Below are positions 12,141-22,480 of a stretch of 64,000 nucleotides of DNA, piece after piece. Numbering within the stretch: position 1 is the stretch's first letter; every line of letters begins with the position of its first letter. Both the position numbers and the translations under genes were made by a program. The DNA comes from Cladobotryum mycophilum. Its lineage: Eukaryota > Ascomycota > Sordariomycetes > Hypocreales > Hypocreaceae. The stretch spans positions 620,001-684,000 of the forward strand of contig CM071589.1 in assembly GCA_036429605.1 (NCBI GenBank), in the 5' to 3' direction. The notes under the pieces are model-generated. The model ran no database searches and was not told the DNA's origin. It saw only the letters and a program-made list of their open reading frames with translations.

Positions 12141-13010
12141 ACTTTTTCTCTCTTTTAGGTTATATTAAGGTTTATTTAACCTGGTTTGCTGTTATTGTTT
12201 TTGGTAATGTAATTGTTTTTAGGTTTTTAATAGGTTTTGCCTTCTTATCTTTATTTACGGTAGGTATATTATCGATTATCGATTCTAATAGCCATTCTAA
12301 TATACTCTATAAGAATATCTAGTAAGTCTTTTTTAAAGAGTTTGTTTTTAATGTTTTCTTTTAATCTTTAATAGAACTAGTCTATTAATAGTTTATTATC
12401 CTAATCGAGTTTTAAAGCGGCTTATCTAAATACAGTAGTATAATCTAAGGCTAATCTTTTTTAACAGAGGTTTTAAAGTAATTATTTTATTTCTTTTTTT
12501 TATTAATAATTTTAAATACTTTCTTAAATTCTTTAATAAATTCATTAAAATCTTTAAAGATTTATTTTATTTATTTCTTTTTTTACTTTTTAGGTTATTA
12601 TAGTGGTTTCTTATAATAAGTTTAAACTATTCTTTAACAGATCTTTCTATATAGGTATATATATAAACTACTTTTATATAGTCCTCCCTAAGGCGTTAAA
12701 GATAATAATTATAGTAAGTTTTTAAGTCTATAATAAAAGCCCAAAAAGACATTGTTCTAGGTTTTCTAGAAAACAGTCCTAGGTCTTTTAGTCTAAGGAT
12801 CTCTTTAGTATCTTTTTCTTATTTTTCGTTTATTTTTTTCTAAAATTACTAATTTATAACCAAAAGTATTTTATTCTTTTTCTTAACTTTATTAAATAAT
12901 ATAATTAATTATACTAAAATAAATACCTAAGGCAATTACTATTTTTTATTAGTTATAATACTTAATATTACTTAGAGTTATAGTAATCCGTTAAATAAAA
13001 GTTATTAATA

Positions 13011-13495
13011 TATAATGTTCTAGGCGTTTTCTAATAAGAATAACCTAAATTATAATTAATATTAATAATAGATTAAGGTAAGGTTAAGCAATAGGTTTAA
13101 TATATTACAATTCGGGTATTAAGTTACTAATAATAAATAATTATATTAATAACTAACTAAATACATAAGAAAAAAATATAGACTAGTATATATAATAATT
13201 AGATTTATTATAGTCTAAATAAATATAAGGTTTATTCCAATAAGAATAAACCAATCATTTAATAGTTGTTGTAATTACTTAATGGCTTTATGCTTACTTA
13301 GTGATTCCTCGCTCACTTGGTGATTCTACGCTCACTTAATGAGCCGATCCTTTAGAGGTAAGCCAGATCAGTGATATGATTGGTTGGCTTATCCGAGGTT
13401 CTGCCGTGGTTATGCTAGGCCGTAACAAACATAAGTGTTCCTAAAAGTGGGTCTCTTTTCAGTGTATGGCCCAGACGTGGGGTCGGGTCATCACA
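13011..13495 (-). repeat. Right LTR (5' LTR of the minus-oriented Ty3/Gypsy element)
   Basis: 485 bp paired with 6572-7056. Its right half (about 13270-13495) is markedly less mutated than its left half and than the other LTR. It keeps GC-rich text such as GGGTCGGGTCATCACA and short 19-bp near-repeats (TGATTCCTCGCTCACTTGG, TGATTCTACGCTCACTTAA) at about 13299-13341. This half therefore gives the best view of the original LTR. Confidence 0.9.
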
Positions 13496-14848
13496 TATAT
13501 CCAATAATTTAAACGGTAATATCTTCTAGATTATGTCAAGGAAATCGCATATATTAAGGATACCTGGCTTTAGCTATATAAAAAAGCTTATTAAGGCTTA
13601 AATAAACTAGTATATATACTTTAATAATATAGTTATATCTTGCGTTAAAGGTATTTATATATTTTTTAAGTCTTATTTAAAGAGATTTATATTAGATCTC
13701 TTTAAGGCTTAAAGAGTAATAAAATATATATTACTTAATTAATTATTAAAACTACGATCTAATTAAGCTAAGCAATAAATTTAAATATTAATTAAACTCT
13801 TATATAAACTATACTTTACTATATATAATTAGATTTTATATAAGGCACTATAGAAGGTTAAAGAATAGTAAAAGCTTTTATAGAAAATAAATCCGCCTCC
13901 CTCGCCTATCTATACTAGGCTTTTTATATAATCATTTGGTTTACCCTACCTTTATTAACTAAGCTTTTTATAAAAGTAAAAATAAGTTCTTTTATTATTA
14001 TACTTTTACTTATATTAATACCTCTAACGCCCTAGGTAACTATTATATCTATTAAAGCCTTAAAGACTTAAGTTTACCTAGCTATTAAAAAGATCTAATA
14101 TTCTATAATTAAATACTTTACAAAAATTAAATGCTTTTAAATACATTAAACAATAAAGAAAACCCTTTTAATACAGTAAATACTATTAAATTAGACATAT
14201 AAAATCTTCTAAAATATACCTATTATAGTATTAAAAGCTTTTAGCCTTATTTATTTAAGTAATAGCATAGTTAATAATAATAATAGTAAAGCCAGCGGTA
14301 ATAATACCAGTATAGCTAGCGGTAGTAATAGCACTAGAGCCAGTAGTAGCAATAATACTAGAGCCAGTAATAATAATAGCACTAGAGCCAGTGGCAGTAA
14401 TAGCACCAGAGCCAAAGCAGCTAAAATAACTACGGTTTGATGCACCTAAAGCTATATATTAACGGTATATCACTGCACGAGGGGCTTAGTATAAGAAACA
14501 GCCTGCTAAAAGTAAAACAAACTAATTATACTATAAGGCTATAGGACTATTATAGTAATATTCTAAAGTAATATATAACTAATGCTTAAATTATAAGTAA
14601 ATGGGTTAGTGCTATAGGATAAGTTAACCTATAAGAGACTGGATAAAGAAAGAGATGATAGCTTATATAGATTGGTTAAATATAGAAAATAAGTATATAA
14701 AGGCTATTATTATGTAAAGGCTGGCAGATAATCTAGCTAAAAGTAATAGACGCGGGATAGCATAGATTTAGTAATAGGCTAAGGAAAATAATAGAGAGCA
14801 GGAGATGTTATACGATTTAAGTACTATAGTTATTGTATCTAACTTTTA
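13496..14848 (+). pseudogene. MULE transposase relic, C-terminal part and repeat-bearing extension
   Basis: Resumes the host transposase directly after the retrotransposon: YLLDYVKEIAYIKDTWL, then, after a one-base shift in the A-run near 13582, NNIVISCVKGIYIFFKSYLK, the block that in MULEs ends in a ...SRVEG...LK helix. Further on, YTRLFI and SFGLPYLY (about 13911-13950) and a HxHW-like block match the C-terminal Cys/His module. From 13911 to 14848 one frame runs without further shift, through a Pro/Glu-rich minisatellite (14283-14405), to a terminal helical segment RDWIKKEMIAYIDWLNIEN... ending at TAA. Stops inside are TAG/TAA only. Whether the last part belongs to the transposase or to an accessory ORF is unclear. 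Confidence 0.72.
14275..14410 (+). repeat. Minisatellite in the MULE C-terminal frame
   Basis: Imperfect repeats built on GCACTAGAGCCAGTAG with AAT/AGT spacers. In the transposase-extension frame they encode LEPV/PEPV-type units (ALEPVVAI, ILEPVIII, ALEPVAVI). The minus-strand Leu-rich open frame across this stretch is a by-product of the repeat. Confidence 0.7.
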
Positions 14849-14906
14849 ATTATCTTATAAAAGAAATTATAAAATAATATTATTAGTAATAGAGTTATTA
14901 TAAATA

Positions 14907-15146
14907 TAAAAGCCAGTCTATGATACATTAGGTTTATTTTGATCTGAATGGCTAGCCTGTGATGCATTAGGTTTATTTTGATCTGAATGGCTAGCCTGTG
15001 ATGCATTAGGTTTATTCTGATCTGAATGGCTAGCCTGTGATGCATTGGGTTCATTCTGATCCGAATAGCTAGCCTGTGATGCATTGGGTTCATTCTAATC
15101 CGAATAGCTAGTCTATAATGCATTAGGTTCATTCTAATCCGAATGA
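14907..15146. repeat. 39-bp subterminal tandem repeats, about 6 copies
   Basis: Unit boundaries at 14941, 14980, 15019, 15058, 15097 and 15136 (spacing exactly 39 bp), plus a diverged partial copy before. Core GCTAGCCTGTGATGCATT followed by RGGTTYATTCT and RATCYGAAT. The last unit overlaps the inner end of the right terminal inverted repeat, so the array looks like an internal amplification of TIR-derived sequence. Confidence 0.92.
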
Positions 15147-15231
15147 AATCTGCGGCGCTGATTGGCTATGACCCACTTTAATTGGCTGTGCTGACATAAT
15201 ATTCGCGCCTGGCGCGAACCTATGGGCTCCC
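15122..15231 (-). repeat. Right terminal inverted repeat of the MULE
   Basis: Reverse complement of 5260-5369 over 110 bp, and the better preserved copy (C/G at all five differing sites). Followed immediately by the target duplication. Confidence 0.9.
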
Positions 15232-15241
15232 TAGGTGACAT
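15232..15241. repeat. Right target-site duplication of the MULE
   Basis: TAGGTGACAT, identical to 5250-5259. Confidence 0.85.
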
Positions 15242-16054
15242 GACAGGATAAGCATCGGATAACTGAAACGCCCTGGTACTACCTACTTAATAAAGATAGG
15301 TGGGCCTCTCGGAGTGGCAAGATGGCAGTGCAAGAGTGCTTTTGGATCCGGCTGAAGGTGAAATCTCTTGGAGTTTTGTGACACTTTCGATATTCGTTTA
15401 ACGATAACGCGGGACACAGACAGATGCCCGTAGAACACGATTGCATTAGCACTCTGTGTGCCGGAGAGGTAGTGTGCTTAGCAGGCCACCATGCCGCCCT
15501 GGTGGAGACGGGATGCACACGAACGGGCCTTTTTCACTGGGATTAGGATGGATGAGGCCAGGACATCTAAGACACACAGCTTGCTTCTACTAATAACTCG
15601 ATGGAGCTACAAGTATGAGGAGTGCTGCACAAGAAGGAGGATGAACTATACGGAGTACGCCCTCCGTTCTCATACATGAACTTTCCCAAACAGTTATCTT
15701 ACCAAAGCAGAATGTGTCTTCCACTATCCCTGGACATTGGTGTATGATGAGACTGCAAGGGCGGGAAAGATGAAGAAAATAGAGAAGAACCGACGGCAAC
15801 AAGAGCCGTTGCATTGACAGGAATAAGAGCCCGTCTCGAGTAAGCAGGCAATGTAGTACTTGTAGTTTTCCTTCCGCCTGCCGCCCTAGACGCCTTATAG
15901 ACACAAGGGGGCCCTGGAGAAGGATTTGTCAGCCGTGATTATGGGCCCCCAAACATGTCCGAGCATTCTGGTTCTTCCATAAGCCCGCATAGTGCCGCTT
16001 CCAACTCTTGCTAATACCGCCAACCGCGCGAATCCATTACTGCGGTGTTTACAC
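15242..16054. other. Intergenic, promoter side of the Zn2Cys6 gene
   Basis: 813 bp of normal base composition between the transposon and the factor gene. The short open frames on both strands show no family features. One copy of the 9-mer TACGGAGTA lies at 15649-15657. Confidence 0.5.
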
Positions 16055-17978
16055 ATGGTTGGAACAAGTGAAGTCGACATGAGCCACCAGCAACATGGTC
16101 TTGGGGCTACACTCGTTTCGTATGCGTGTTTTCAGTGTCGAGAGTCGAAACGCCGCTGCGACCGTATCTACCCGCAATGCACGCTCTGTCTACAGTGAGT
16201 CCCCAGCGTCGTCCCCAATTCCGGGCTCACTGCTCATTTCACAGACGTCCATGATAATTAATTAACACGGTGAATTGCAGGAAAAAGCTAGTTTGCAACT
16301 ATCCTCAACGTCGCAAGCGGAGGGAACATCGCAAAGCGACGAGCGAGTCTGTATCCCCACTCATTCAGGACACGGCCACAGAACAGTCTTCATCTCCCCA
16401 AGACAGGAGAGAAAACGAGTATTACCGTGTCCCACCAGAGCCAACTGGGGCCAATATCCTCGCAGAGAGTTTCCTTGATCCCGAGGTCTTCAACCGTGCT
16501 CAGCTGGAGACGCCAAGAGGGAATCTAGATGAAGTCATCACGAAGCAAGTGTCTGATTTGGTGGGCAGCGTGTTGGACATAAAAGCCACGTCCAAGGCAT
16601 TCTTTGATACGGTGCACGCATGGATGCCCATTATATCCAGAATCCAATTTTCCAAAACACTGCTTAATCGACTATCATACAGGCGAGCCGAACTATATCT
16701 ACTCATACTGTCCATGAGGCTGTGTTGCTCCCGCGTGACAACGGCAAGAACACTGCTATACCGCACGACAAAACAGCTTCACTTTGAGATTGAAGGTCTT
16801 GGAGCACCTTCTCTCCCGGTTCTCCAAGCATCCGTTCTCATTGCACTCTACGAGCTTGGCCATGCCATCTATCCCGCTGCATCTCTCTCCGTCGCGCATT
16901 GCGCTCGCTATGCGACTGCATTAGGGATTGATAAGACAGTGACTGCAAAGGGCATAGCGGGCTTGGAGTGGATTGAAGAAGAAGAACGTCGCAGAGTATG
17001 GTGGTCCATACTGACCCTGGATAGGTCTGTCATCACTTCACAGCGTGAGAGCTTATCGAGACGAATAACAGAATTTTAATGCAAGTTCACTTATAGATTC
17101 ACCAACCTCTACGATACCCAGCATCACCTGGTGACACCAGACCCCGACTCTGGAAGCTTCCTACCAGTCGACGATCAAGCGTGGAATGCCGGAGTAAGTA
17201 ACCATTACCTACCCATAAGCGAAATGGCTACCAAGTGCTGAACATGTACAGACATCTCGTCCTGAAGACTCATTTCCGCTGGGTTCAGCCAACATCCTCC
17301 TCATGGGCCGGTTTGCGCGTTTTGCCCAAGGAGCGCATTTACTTAGTCAAGTCCTACACCACATCGCCGAACAGTCAAGCGACACTACCCAGCTGAGACG
17401 CACAATGCTCGCTTTAGTCAATCTGTCAAATATGGAGGCACATATGAGGCGCTTGGAGTTTTGTACTCAAACAGCCGTGTGTTATAGGTACCTATGTCAA
17501 CCCATCTAACATTACGGTAGAGTTGGCTAATTGGGCGCACAGCGGCATACTTCTCCTCGAACATCCACACGTATTTCGCGACGACGGGATAGTCGAGGAA
17601 TTATCCCCCGAAGCTGCTCTCATTTCAGAAAAATTCTTGGAAATGGCAGCGCACATCTCGCAAAGATCAGAGTCGGAGATATTTGACTTGGTGTCGCCCT
17701 TTCTGCTTCATCTTGTGTACAAATTGGCGTCGATGCATTTGAGAGCATCGCACATCAACCATAGCAGCTCCGATGCAAGTAAAGTCGATACGCTTAAACA
17801 GCAACTGAAGATTCTTGGTGGTCGCTGGCTCGCCGCTCGTAAGTATCTCCTGGGATACTTTCAGCATGGTTTAGAGGAGACTGACTTTTATCAAGACACA
17901 TATCTATCGCTCCTTGAGAGACAGGAAATGTTGCTGGTGATACAACAACATGAAGAGCTTCATGTACTACACGGTTGA
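16055..17978 (+). CDS. Zn2Cys6 fungal transcription factor
   Basis: About 553 aa in five exons: 16055-16194, 16281-17024, 17097-17193, 17252-17476 and 17523-17978. Intron 1 falls inside the binuclear zinc cluster. The join gives C-FQ-C-RESKRR-C-DRIYPQ-C-TL-C-LQKKLV-C, the full Cys6 pattern, followed by a basic linker QRRKRR. The middle matches the fungal-specific TF domain: LYLLILSMRLCC, CARYATALGID, EERRRVWWSILTLDR then FTNLYDTQ across intron 2. The last intron is the weakest call. I used GTGTGT at 17477 and CAG... AG at 17522 to keep frame; a stronger donor at 17488 would shift frame. ATG 16079 is an alternative start. It faces the SDR gene tail to tail, 228 bp apart. Its targets are unknown; control of the local SDR and crotonase is inference. 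Confidence 0.85.
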
Positions 17979-18206
17979 AATCTTTTCTCTATTGCTAAGC
18001 TATCCCGAAAAGATCTGGGATGATCTACACAAGTTGCGGCACAGCCACCTTGCCACTCAAGTTCCAAGCATCCCATTCGTGTCATTACAGACACAGCTCC
18101 CCCGCGGGCTACATGATCGCCAACGATCACCCAGGAGTTTTGCGCGGAACCAAGGAGATGTCTTCCAAGATGGGTGCTTCACCAGGCTTCACTGTACGTT
18201 TTTTCC

Positions 18207-19219
18207 TTATTGGGGCACGATCTCGCCAACCAGATCAATGTGCAACTTCCCACCGGCAGTGATCTCAGACGAGCGGCTGAGCAGCTCTTCCACGGACCAA
18301 TTCGCGCTGACGTATCTCCCGTTCAAGAAACCCGCATCCTTGGTCGTAAGCCAAACTGCACAGCCACCCGCCAATTCGGGGGTGTCCTTGGAGAATGGCT
18401 TCAGCCAATCCGCCGTGATATCAGTGAGTACCGTCCCTGGGTGGAAGCTGATGGCGCGAACGTTTGGGTTTTCGAGAGCGATGAACCTAGATAGCTGTGT
18501 CATGGCGAGCTTCGACAGACAGTAGCTGGCAGAACCGGGCATGACTACGTGTCCCATGGCAGATGAAACATTGACGATGGTTGCCTCCTTTGATTCTCCG
18601 ACTAAATTGAGAAAGCCCTGCACCACAAGAAGGGAACCTTTGAGGTTGATTTCCTGTCACAATGTCAGCGAAAATTCTTGTGAGAGAGCGCGCATAGTAG
18701 TACATACCACATCATTCCAGAACCTCTGAATGGACGCAGATCGAATCTGTTCGTGCTCCCCAAACGCCCCAGCATTGTTCACCAAAACGTCGGCAGTCCC
18801 AAAATTGTCCTGAATCTGCTTGAAAAGCAACTTGACAGATGCCTCGTCTTGAATGTCGCATCCCAGCGGCAGAAACTTGGTGCTTGGGAATTCTCTGCCG
18901 AGTTCTTCGGCTGCCTCCTTCAGTCGGTCAAGGCTACGAGCTACGAGCACGATTGCCTTTGCTCCCGCTACAGCAAACGAGCGAACAAAGCCCTGAGGAA
19001 GTCAGTAAAATGCATCAAGAGGGGAGCTTGTAGATATAGTACCTGCTTGCCTATTCCCCTGCTTGCTCCGGTAACAATGACAACTCTCCCAGCCTGGGAC
19101 AGCGCAGCGTCGGAGGGGTCAATCGCGGGATACAGGTCACGATAGGTCTTCTTGGTGAAGGCCTGAGAGGTTACGACGTAATCGTCGGGAAGACCGTCTA
19201 AAGGACCACCTGAAGGCAT
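18207..19219 (-). CDS. Short-chain dehydrogenase/reductase
   Basis: Classical SDR, 302 aa. Exons are 19219-19043, 18992-18708 and 18653-18207, with introns 19042-18993 and 18707-18654, both phase 0. The cofactor loop TGASRGIG is at about residues 50-57, NNAG at the end of beta-4, the catalytic Ser in VNVSSAMG, and YCLSK (Tyr about 198, Lys about 202). The C-terminus PGTVLTDITADW is also typical. The ~40-residue N-terminal extension before the Rossmann fold (MPSGGPLDGLPDDYVV...) has no signal peptide. Cytosolic NAD(P)H-dependent oxidoreductase of unknown substrate. A minus-strand TATA box lies about 100 bp upstream of the ATG. Confidence 0.92.
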
Positions 19220-19318
19220 TTTTACTCTAGTTTGTAGTGTTGAGGTATCTGGTTGTCGAGTGGATAGATGGATAGTTGTTGATGGATTGTTCAGAGCTCA
19301 AGGTGCCTAGTCATCATT

Positions 19319-19329
19319 CTTTATATAAG
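19319..19329 (-). promoter_or_regulatory. TATA box of the SDR gene
   Basis: CTTATATAAAG on the minus strand, about 100 bp upstream of the ATG at 19219. The match to the TATA consensus is strong and the distance is normal for an ascomycete gene. Confidence 0.55.
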
Positions 19330-20530
19330 TAATAGCCCAGCATACCAGCCAAGCATCTCTCGACGGCACATGTTGATTGATCAGTAATGAGTAGAGCCTA
19401 TCCTATCTGCCTTAGACGAGCGATATTATTAGCCTTCAAACTATGACTATCGGTTAACACAGTCGTCAGTGGTTGAACGCATGTACGGGCATCACAAAAG
19501 ACCGCAAATCACCGCAAAATGCCGATAGACCGCAAACTTGGCCAGTGATCTTACACGATCCAAACCACATGGCCGTGGTGGAGCTCTGCAGGTTCAACTA
19601 TGGTGAGCTTAGTTAATGACACCTCATTATTGAGGCTGGGCTGTAGCTTTATTAGGATATAGCTCATGGAGATGTTCTCTCTCATCCTTTCTACATATGG
19701 CCTTCAATCAGAATGTCAGCACTTGGTAGGATGTTGTTAAATACTCAGGGGCTTTTCTGGAAAATCAAGGTTGTGTCCGGTGGGCAACAAGTTCATTGAT
19801 TATGAAAGAATCCATACTAATCTCAATTTCTAATACATTTCTCGTTGAGTTGTTATCTACAGTATCACATCTTTTCATCAATTAATGCTATGTAGAATTT
19901 TCGGTAATGGATGCTTACAGGGTAGAGTGAGCACAAACAAAAACATTGAACACTCCTAAAACTTCCAGGGCTCCCCAGCTTCTCTCCCGTGGTTCAGCAT
20001 CTCAGCCAGGGGTCCCTGAATGTCCCCGCATAAGCCCGCAAAAGACCGCATACACCCGCCGAGATGATGTTGAAGGACACGATGATTCCAAATTTGCAGT
20101 TTACCCCTGGCAAAAACTACAGGTCTCCATCTATATTCTACTAATCCAGATTACATTCACCTCATGGCACAGCGTGCTACTAACGGAGAGCTCATGAGAT
20201 GTTCTTGGTAATGTCAGCAAGAAATACTAATCAGCAACTGAACAATTTAATCTGGATGAAAACAACGGGTATGCAGAGAAATGCTTGAAACCCATTCTGG
20301 CCAAGGCGAAACAAAGCTTCACGGAGCTTACGGAAGATGCGAAACAAAAGCTGTGGAATCATGGAGCTGGTTTAGCGTCAGGAGAAAGAATCTTCATCTC
20401 CAGGAGCATCTGGGAGGGACATAAAGAGCGACCTCTCTCACATGTAAACGCTTCTCTACCATCTCTCAGAACATCAAACCACATTTCCACTCTTCTAATC
20501 GAATAAACATCCACCGAGACGATCAACAAG
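19330..20530. other. Intergenic, divergent promoters of SDR and crotonase genes
   Basis: About 1.2 kb between two divergently transcribed genes, probably containing both promoters. Two clusters of CCGCA repeated at about 10-bp intervals lie at 19501-19535 and 20025-20060. Short open frames at 19946-20197 and 20285-20506 show no recognisable features. Confidence 0.5.
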
Positions 20531-21491
20531 ATGCGCTTCACATCCCTTCTCTGCTCTTTTCTACTGGCAGCTGCGCCCTCGGCCGCTGTATCGGACACTC
20601 AATCAAACTACACGACGTTGCAGACTACCAAAAATGGAGATATCCTCACCGTTACGTTGAACAACACGATCACCCCGGTGAACCTGTACAGCCAGATTAT
20701 GGGATTTGAGCTGGACCACCTCGTCACATCCCTTCAAACCGATACTTTGACAAAGGTGGTCATCTTTAGAAGCGCCAACCCAAAGTTCTTCATCGCCCAC
20801 TTTGATGTTATCCCTCGTCCCGGTTAGTCGTATCTCACCCCGTATCTTTTATGACTTTAGGCTCATCATCCTCTCAGGCGATACGCTCCCAGTCTCTTCA
20901 CTCGATCTAAGCCCATTGATGGGCCAAATCATCTTTAACATCACCGAACTGCCTCAGACAACCATCGGAATCATTGAGGGACCAACCCGCGGGATCGGAA
21001 ATGAATTTACCATGTCCCTCGACATGCGATTTGCGACCAGCGAGGCGGTTTTTGGCAACTTTGAGGTGACCGTTGGCTTGCACCCCGGCGCTGGTGGCGT
21101 GGTGTACATGTCTGAGCTCATTGGGCGAGGCCGAGCTTTGGAGTATCTCCTCTCCGGAAACGACATTGATGCCGAAAGCGCAGAGAATTTTGGCTTGGTG
21201 AACAGGCTCTTTGACTCCTCAGCCCAGCTAAACACCTTTGTGTCACAGCTTTCAAAGAGGATTGCTCTCTTCCCGCTTGACGCCCTCGCCAGCATCAAGG
21301 GATCCGTGAATGCGGTGACGAGGGCGCCGAGGGAGCAGTTCTTGGCAGAAGCCGAGGCGTGGAATAAATTGCTGGCCAAGCCAACGACACAAGAATCTGT
21401 CGCAAAGTTCGTCAATCTTACGAAGAATGAGACGGATATTGCGGTCGAGCTGAACCTCGCAGAGGAGGTCCTCCAGTTGTACGAGGACTGA
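20531..21491 (+). CDS. Crotonase-fold (enoyl-CoA hydratase/isomerase) protein with signal peptide
   Basis: 301 aa, exons 20531-20822 and 20878-21491; the intron (GTTAGT...CAG) joins within Gly of PRPGDTLP. The N-terminus MRFTSLLCSFLLAAAPSAAV is a convincing signal peptide. The rest is a crotonase domain: beta strand DILTVTLNN, first oxyanion-hole region SANPKFFIAHFDV, second oxyanion region IEGPTRGIGNEFTMSLDMRFA, then FGNFEVTVGLHPGAGG and GRGRALEYLLSGNDIDAESAENFGLVNRLF. Family members hydrate or isomerise acyl-CoA thioesters in mitochondria, peroxisomes or cytosol. A secretory-pathway copy is unexpected, because CoA esters are not available outside. The usual Glu pair is only partly evident (the E of FGNFEVTVGL aligns with one), so catalysis is uncertain. 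Confidence 0.88.
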
Positions 21492-22210
21492 CCGACGAAC
21501 AATGACGGATGTCTCGGACTCCTTGACATTGTCTAAGACGGTCAAACAACATTGTATCTTTTCTTCTTCATCCATGTTTCTTCTTGTTCTTCATGATAGT
21601 CGTGGATGCTTCTTGTGAATAGAATTACTAATACACAATACATAATAATTCCCTCGTAAAGACTACACCGCACATTGATCTGTATCGAGCACACCTTGGT
21701 AGACTCTCGTATATTGGTTGCCCGTGATTTTAGAGCATAGACCACGCGAACCCATAATGTGTTCAAATCTGCCTGCACTCGGTAAACGTAGTGGAGTTAG
21801 ATTGGCGAGGCGTAGAGAAAGGCAGAATCTAAACCCGCATCACAGACCACGTTGAAGTGTCCCGATTTGGAGACCGAGATGATCAAGTCCTGTTGGGCCG
21901 ACAGGATCGGGAGCCCCTCCCCACAATGCACCACCCCTGTGGATGTGGATGTGGATGCAATCGAAGGGAGACAAGAAAGCCAAGAATGAGCTGCATATAT
22001 CCAGTATTGCTCCCTTAGCAAAATTCATGCCCAAGGGAGTCGTGGGTGAAGCCATCTCCGATGGGCCAGAGCTTCACGGGAGGATCAACTATCCGATGGA
22101 AACGAGGCGACGCATTCTCCGCCCCAAGCCGACAAGACAAACAAAGCAAACTGCGAGATCGGCCTTGGCTTCAGTATCGTGCCACTTTGTGTTGGCTAAT
22201 ATGTGTAGCT
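21492..22210. other. Intergenic
   Basis: 3' flank of the crotonase gene. Several short overlapping open frames, none with family features. I see no repeat or RNA gene. Confidence 0.5.
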
Positions 22211-22480
22211 CTAATCATCACGGATCTCTCGGGCGGGGAAGAGTGCCAATGATGGAGGAAGCTTATAGTGTGTATGGGGACGGGGTGTGGTGATGGTAAT
22301 ACTTGCATTAATTACCCAATCAAGATGAACGCTGTTGGGAGGGAATGCATCCAAGGTGCGGCTGAAGAGTGTTTGCTGCTGTCCGCTGTTCTGTTTGTCT
22401 GCGGGGAGTATGCGGAATCGTTTTACCAGGGCTTCGGAGAGCTCCGCTGTGGTGTGTTTGTGGGTGGTGTGGTCTGCCAT
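22211..22480 (-). CDS. Possible small protein, 89 aa
   Basis: An ATG-initiated frame starting MADHTTHKHTTAELSEALVK and ending ...LFPAREIRDD. The composition is protein-like (amphipathic helix ELSEALVKRFRIL), with no signal peptide and no family I recognise. The frame continues upstream of the chosen ATG. A GTAATTAATG sequence inside could be a splice donor, in which case the C-terminal half would be intron. Weak call. Confidence 0.3.
   Translation of the reverse strand: MADHTTHKHTTAELSEALVKRFRILPADKQNSGQQQTLFSRTLDAFPPNSVHLDWVINASITITTPRPHTHYKLPPSLALFPAREIRDD

Larger units (their letters stand above)
6572..13495 (-). mobile_element. Nested Ty3/Gypsy LTR retrotransposon, RIP-degraded
   Basis: A 6,924-bp element with 485-bp LTRs, flanked by TATAT at 6567-6571 and 13496-13500. 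Domain remnants on the minus strand come in the order zinc knuckle (about 12.1 kb), DSG protease (about 11.3 kb), reverse transcriptase (about 10.1 kb), HHCC integrase (about 8.9 kb), which is the Ty3/Gypsy order. It is inserted antisense to the host MULE transposase and splits that frame between TEYI and the following QxFKR block. No frame is intact, so it is a dead copy. It is younger than the MULE it sits in. Confidence 0.88.
5260..15231 (+). mobile_element. RIP-degraded Mutator-like element (MULE) with nested LTR retrotransposon
   Basis: A 9,972-bp insertion bounded by 110-bp inverted repeats and a 10-bp target duplication. Removing the nested retrotransposon (6572-13495) and one copy of its 5-bp duplication leaves about 3.04 kb, a normal autonomous MULE size. 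The plus-strand transposase relic runs up to the retrotransposon and resumes after it. The whole block is very AT-rich and full of TAA/TAG where the reading frame otherwise fits, which is the RIP pattern. It separates the bANK gene from the Zn2Cys6 gene. It is almost certainly immobile. Confidence 0.88.

Noticed and set aside
12110..12322. 70-codon hydrophobic plus-strand frame
   Set aside because: Lies opposite the gag zinc knuckle in RIPped DNA; Phe/Ile/Val-rich text is what AT-rich sequence gives by chance.
14251..15132. Leu-rich and repeat-encoded minus-strand frames
   Set aside because: By-products of the minisatellite and of the 39-bp tandem repeats (39 is a multiple of 3).
14907..15146. 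Possible CRISPR-like array
   Set aside because: The units abut without unique spacers, and the genome is eukaryotic; it is a plain tandem repeat.
17950..18525. 191-codon plus-strand frame
   Set aside because: Overlaps the third exon of the minus-strand SDR, which has clear catalytic motifs.
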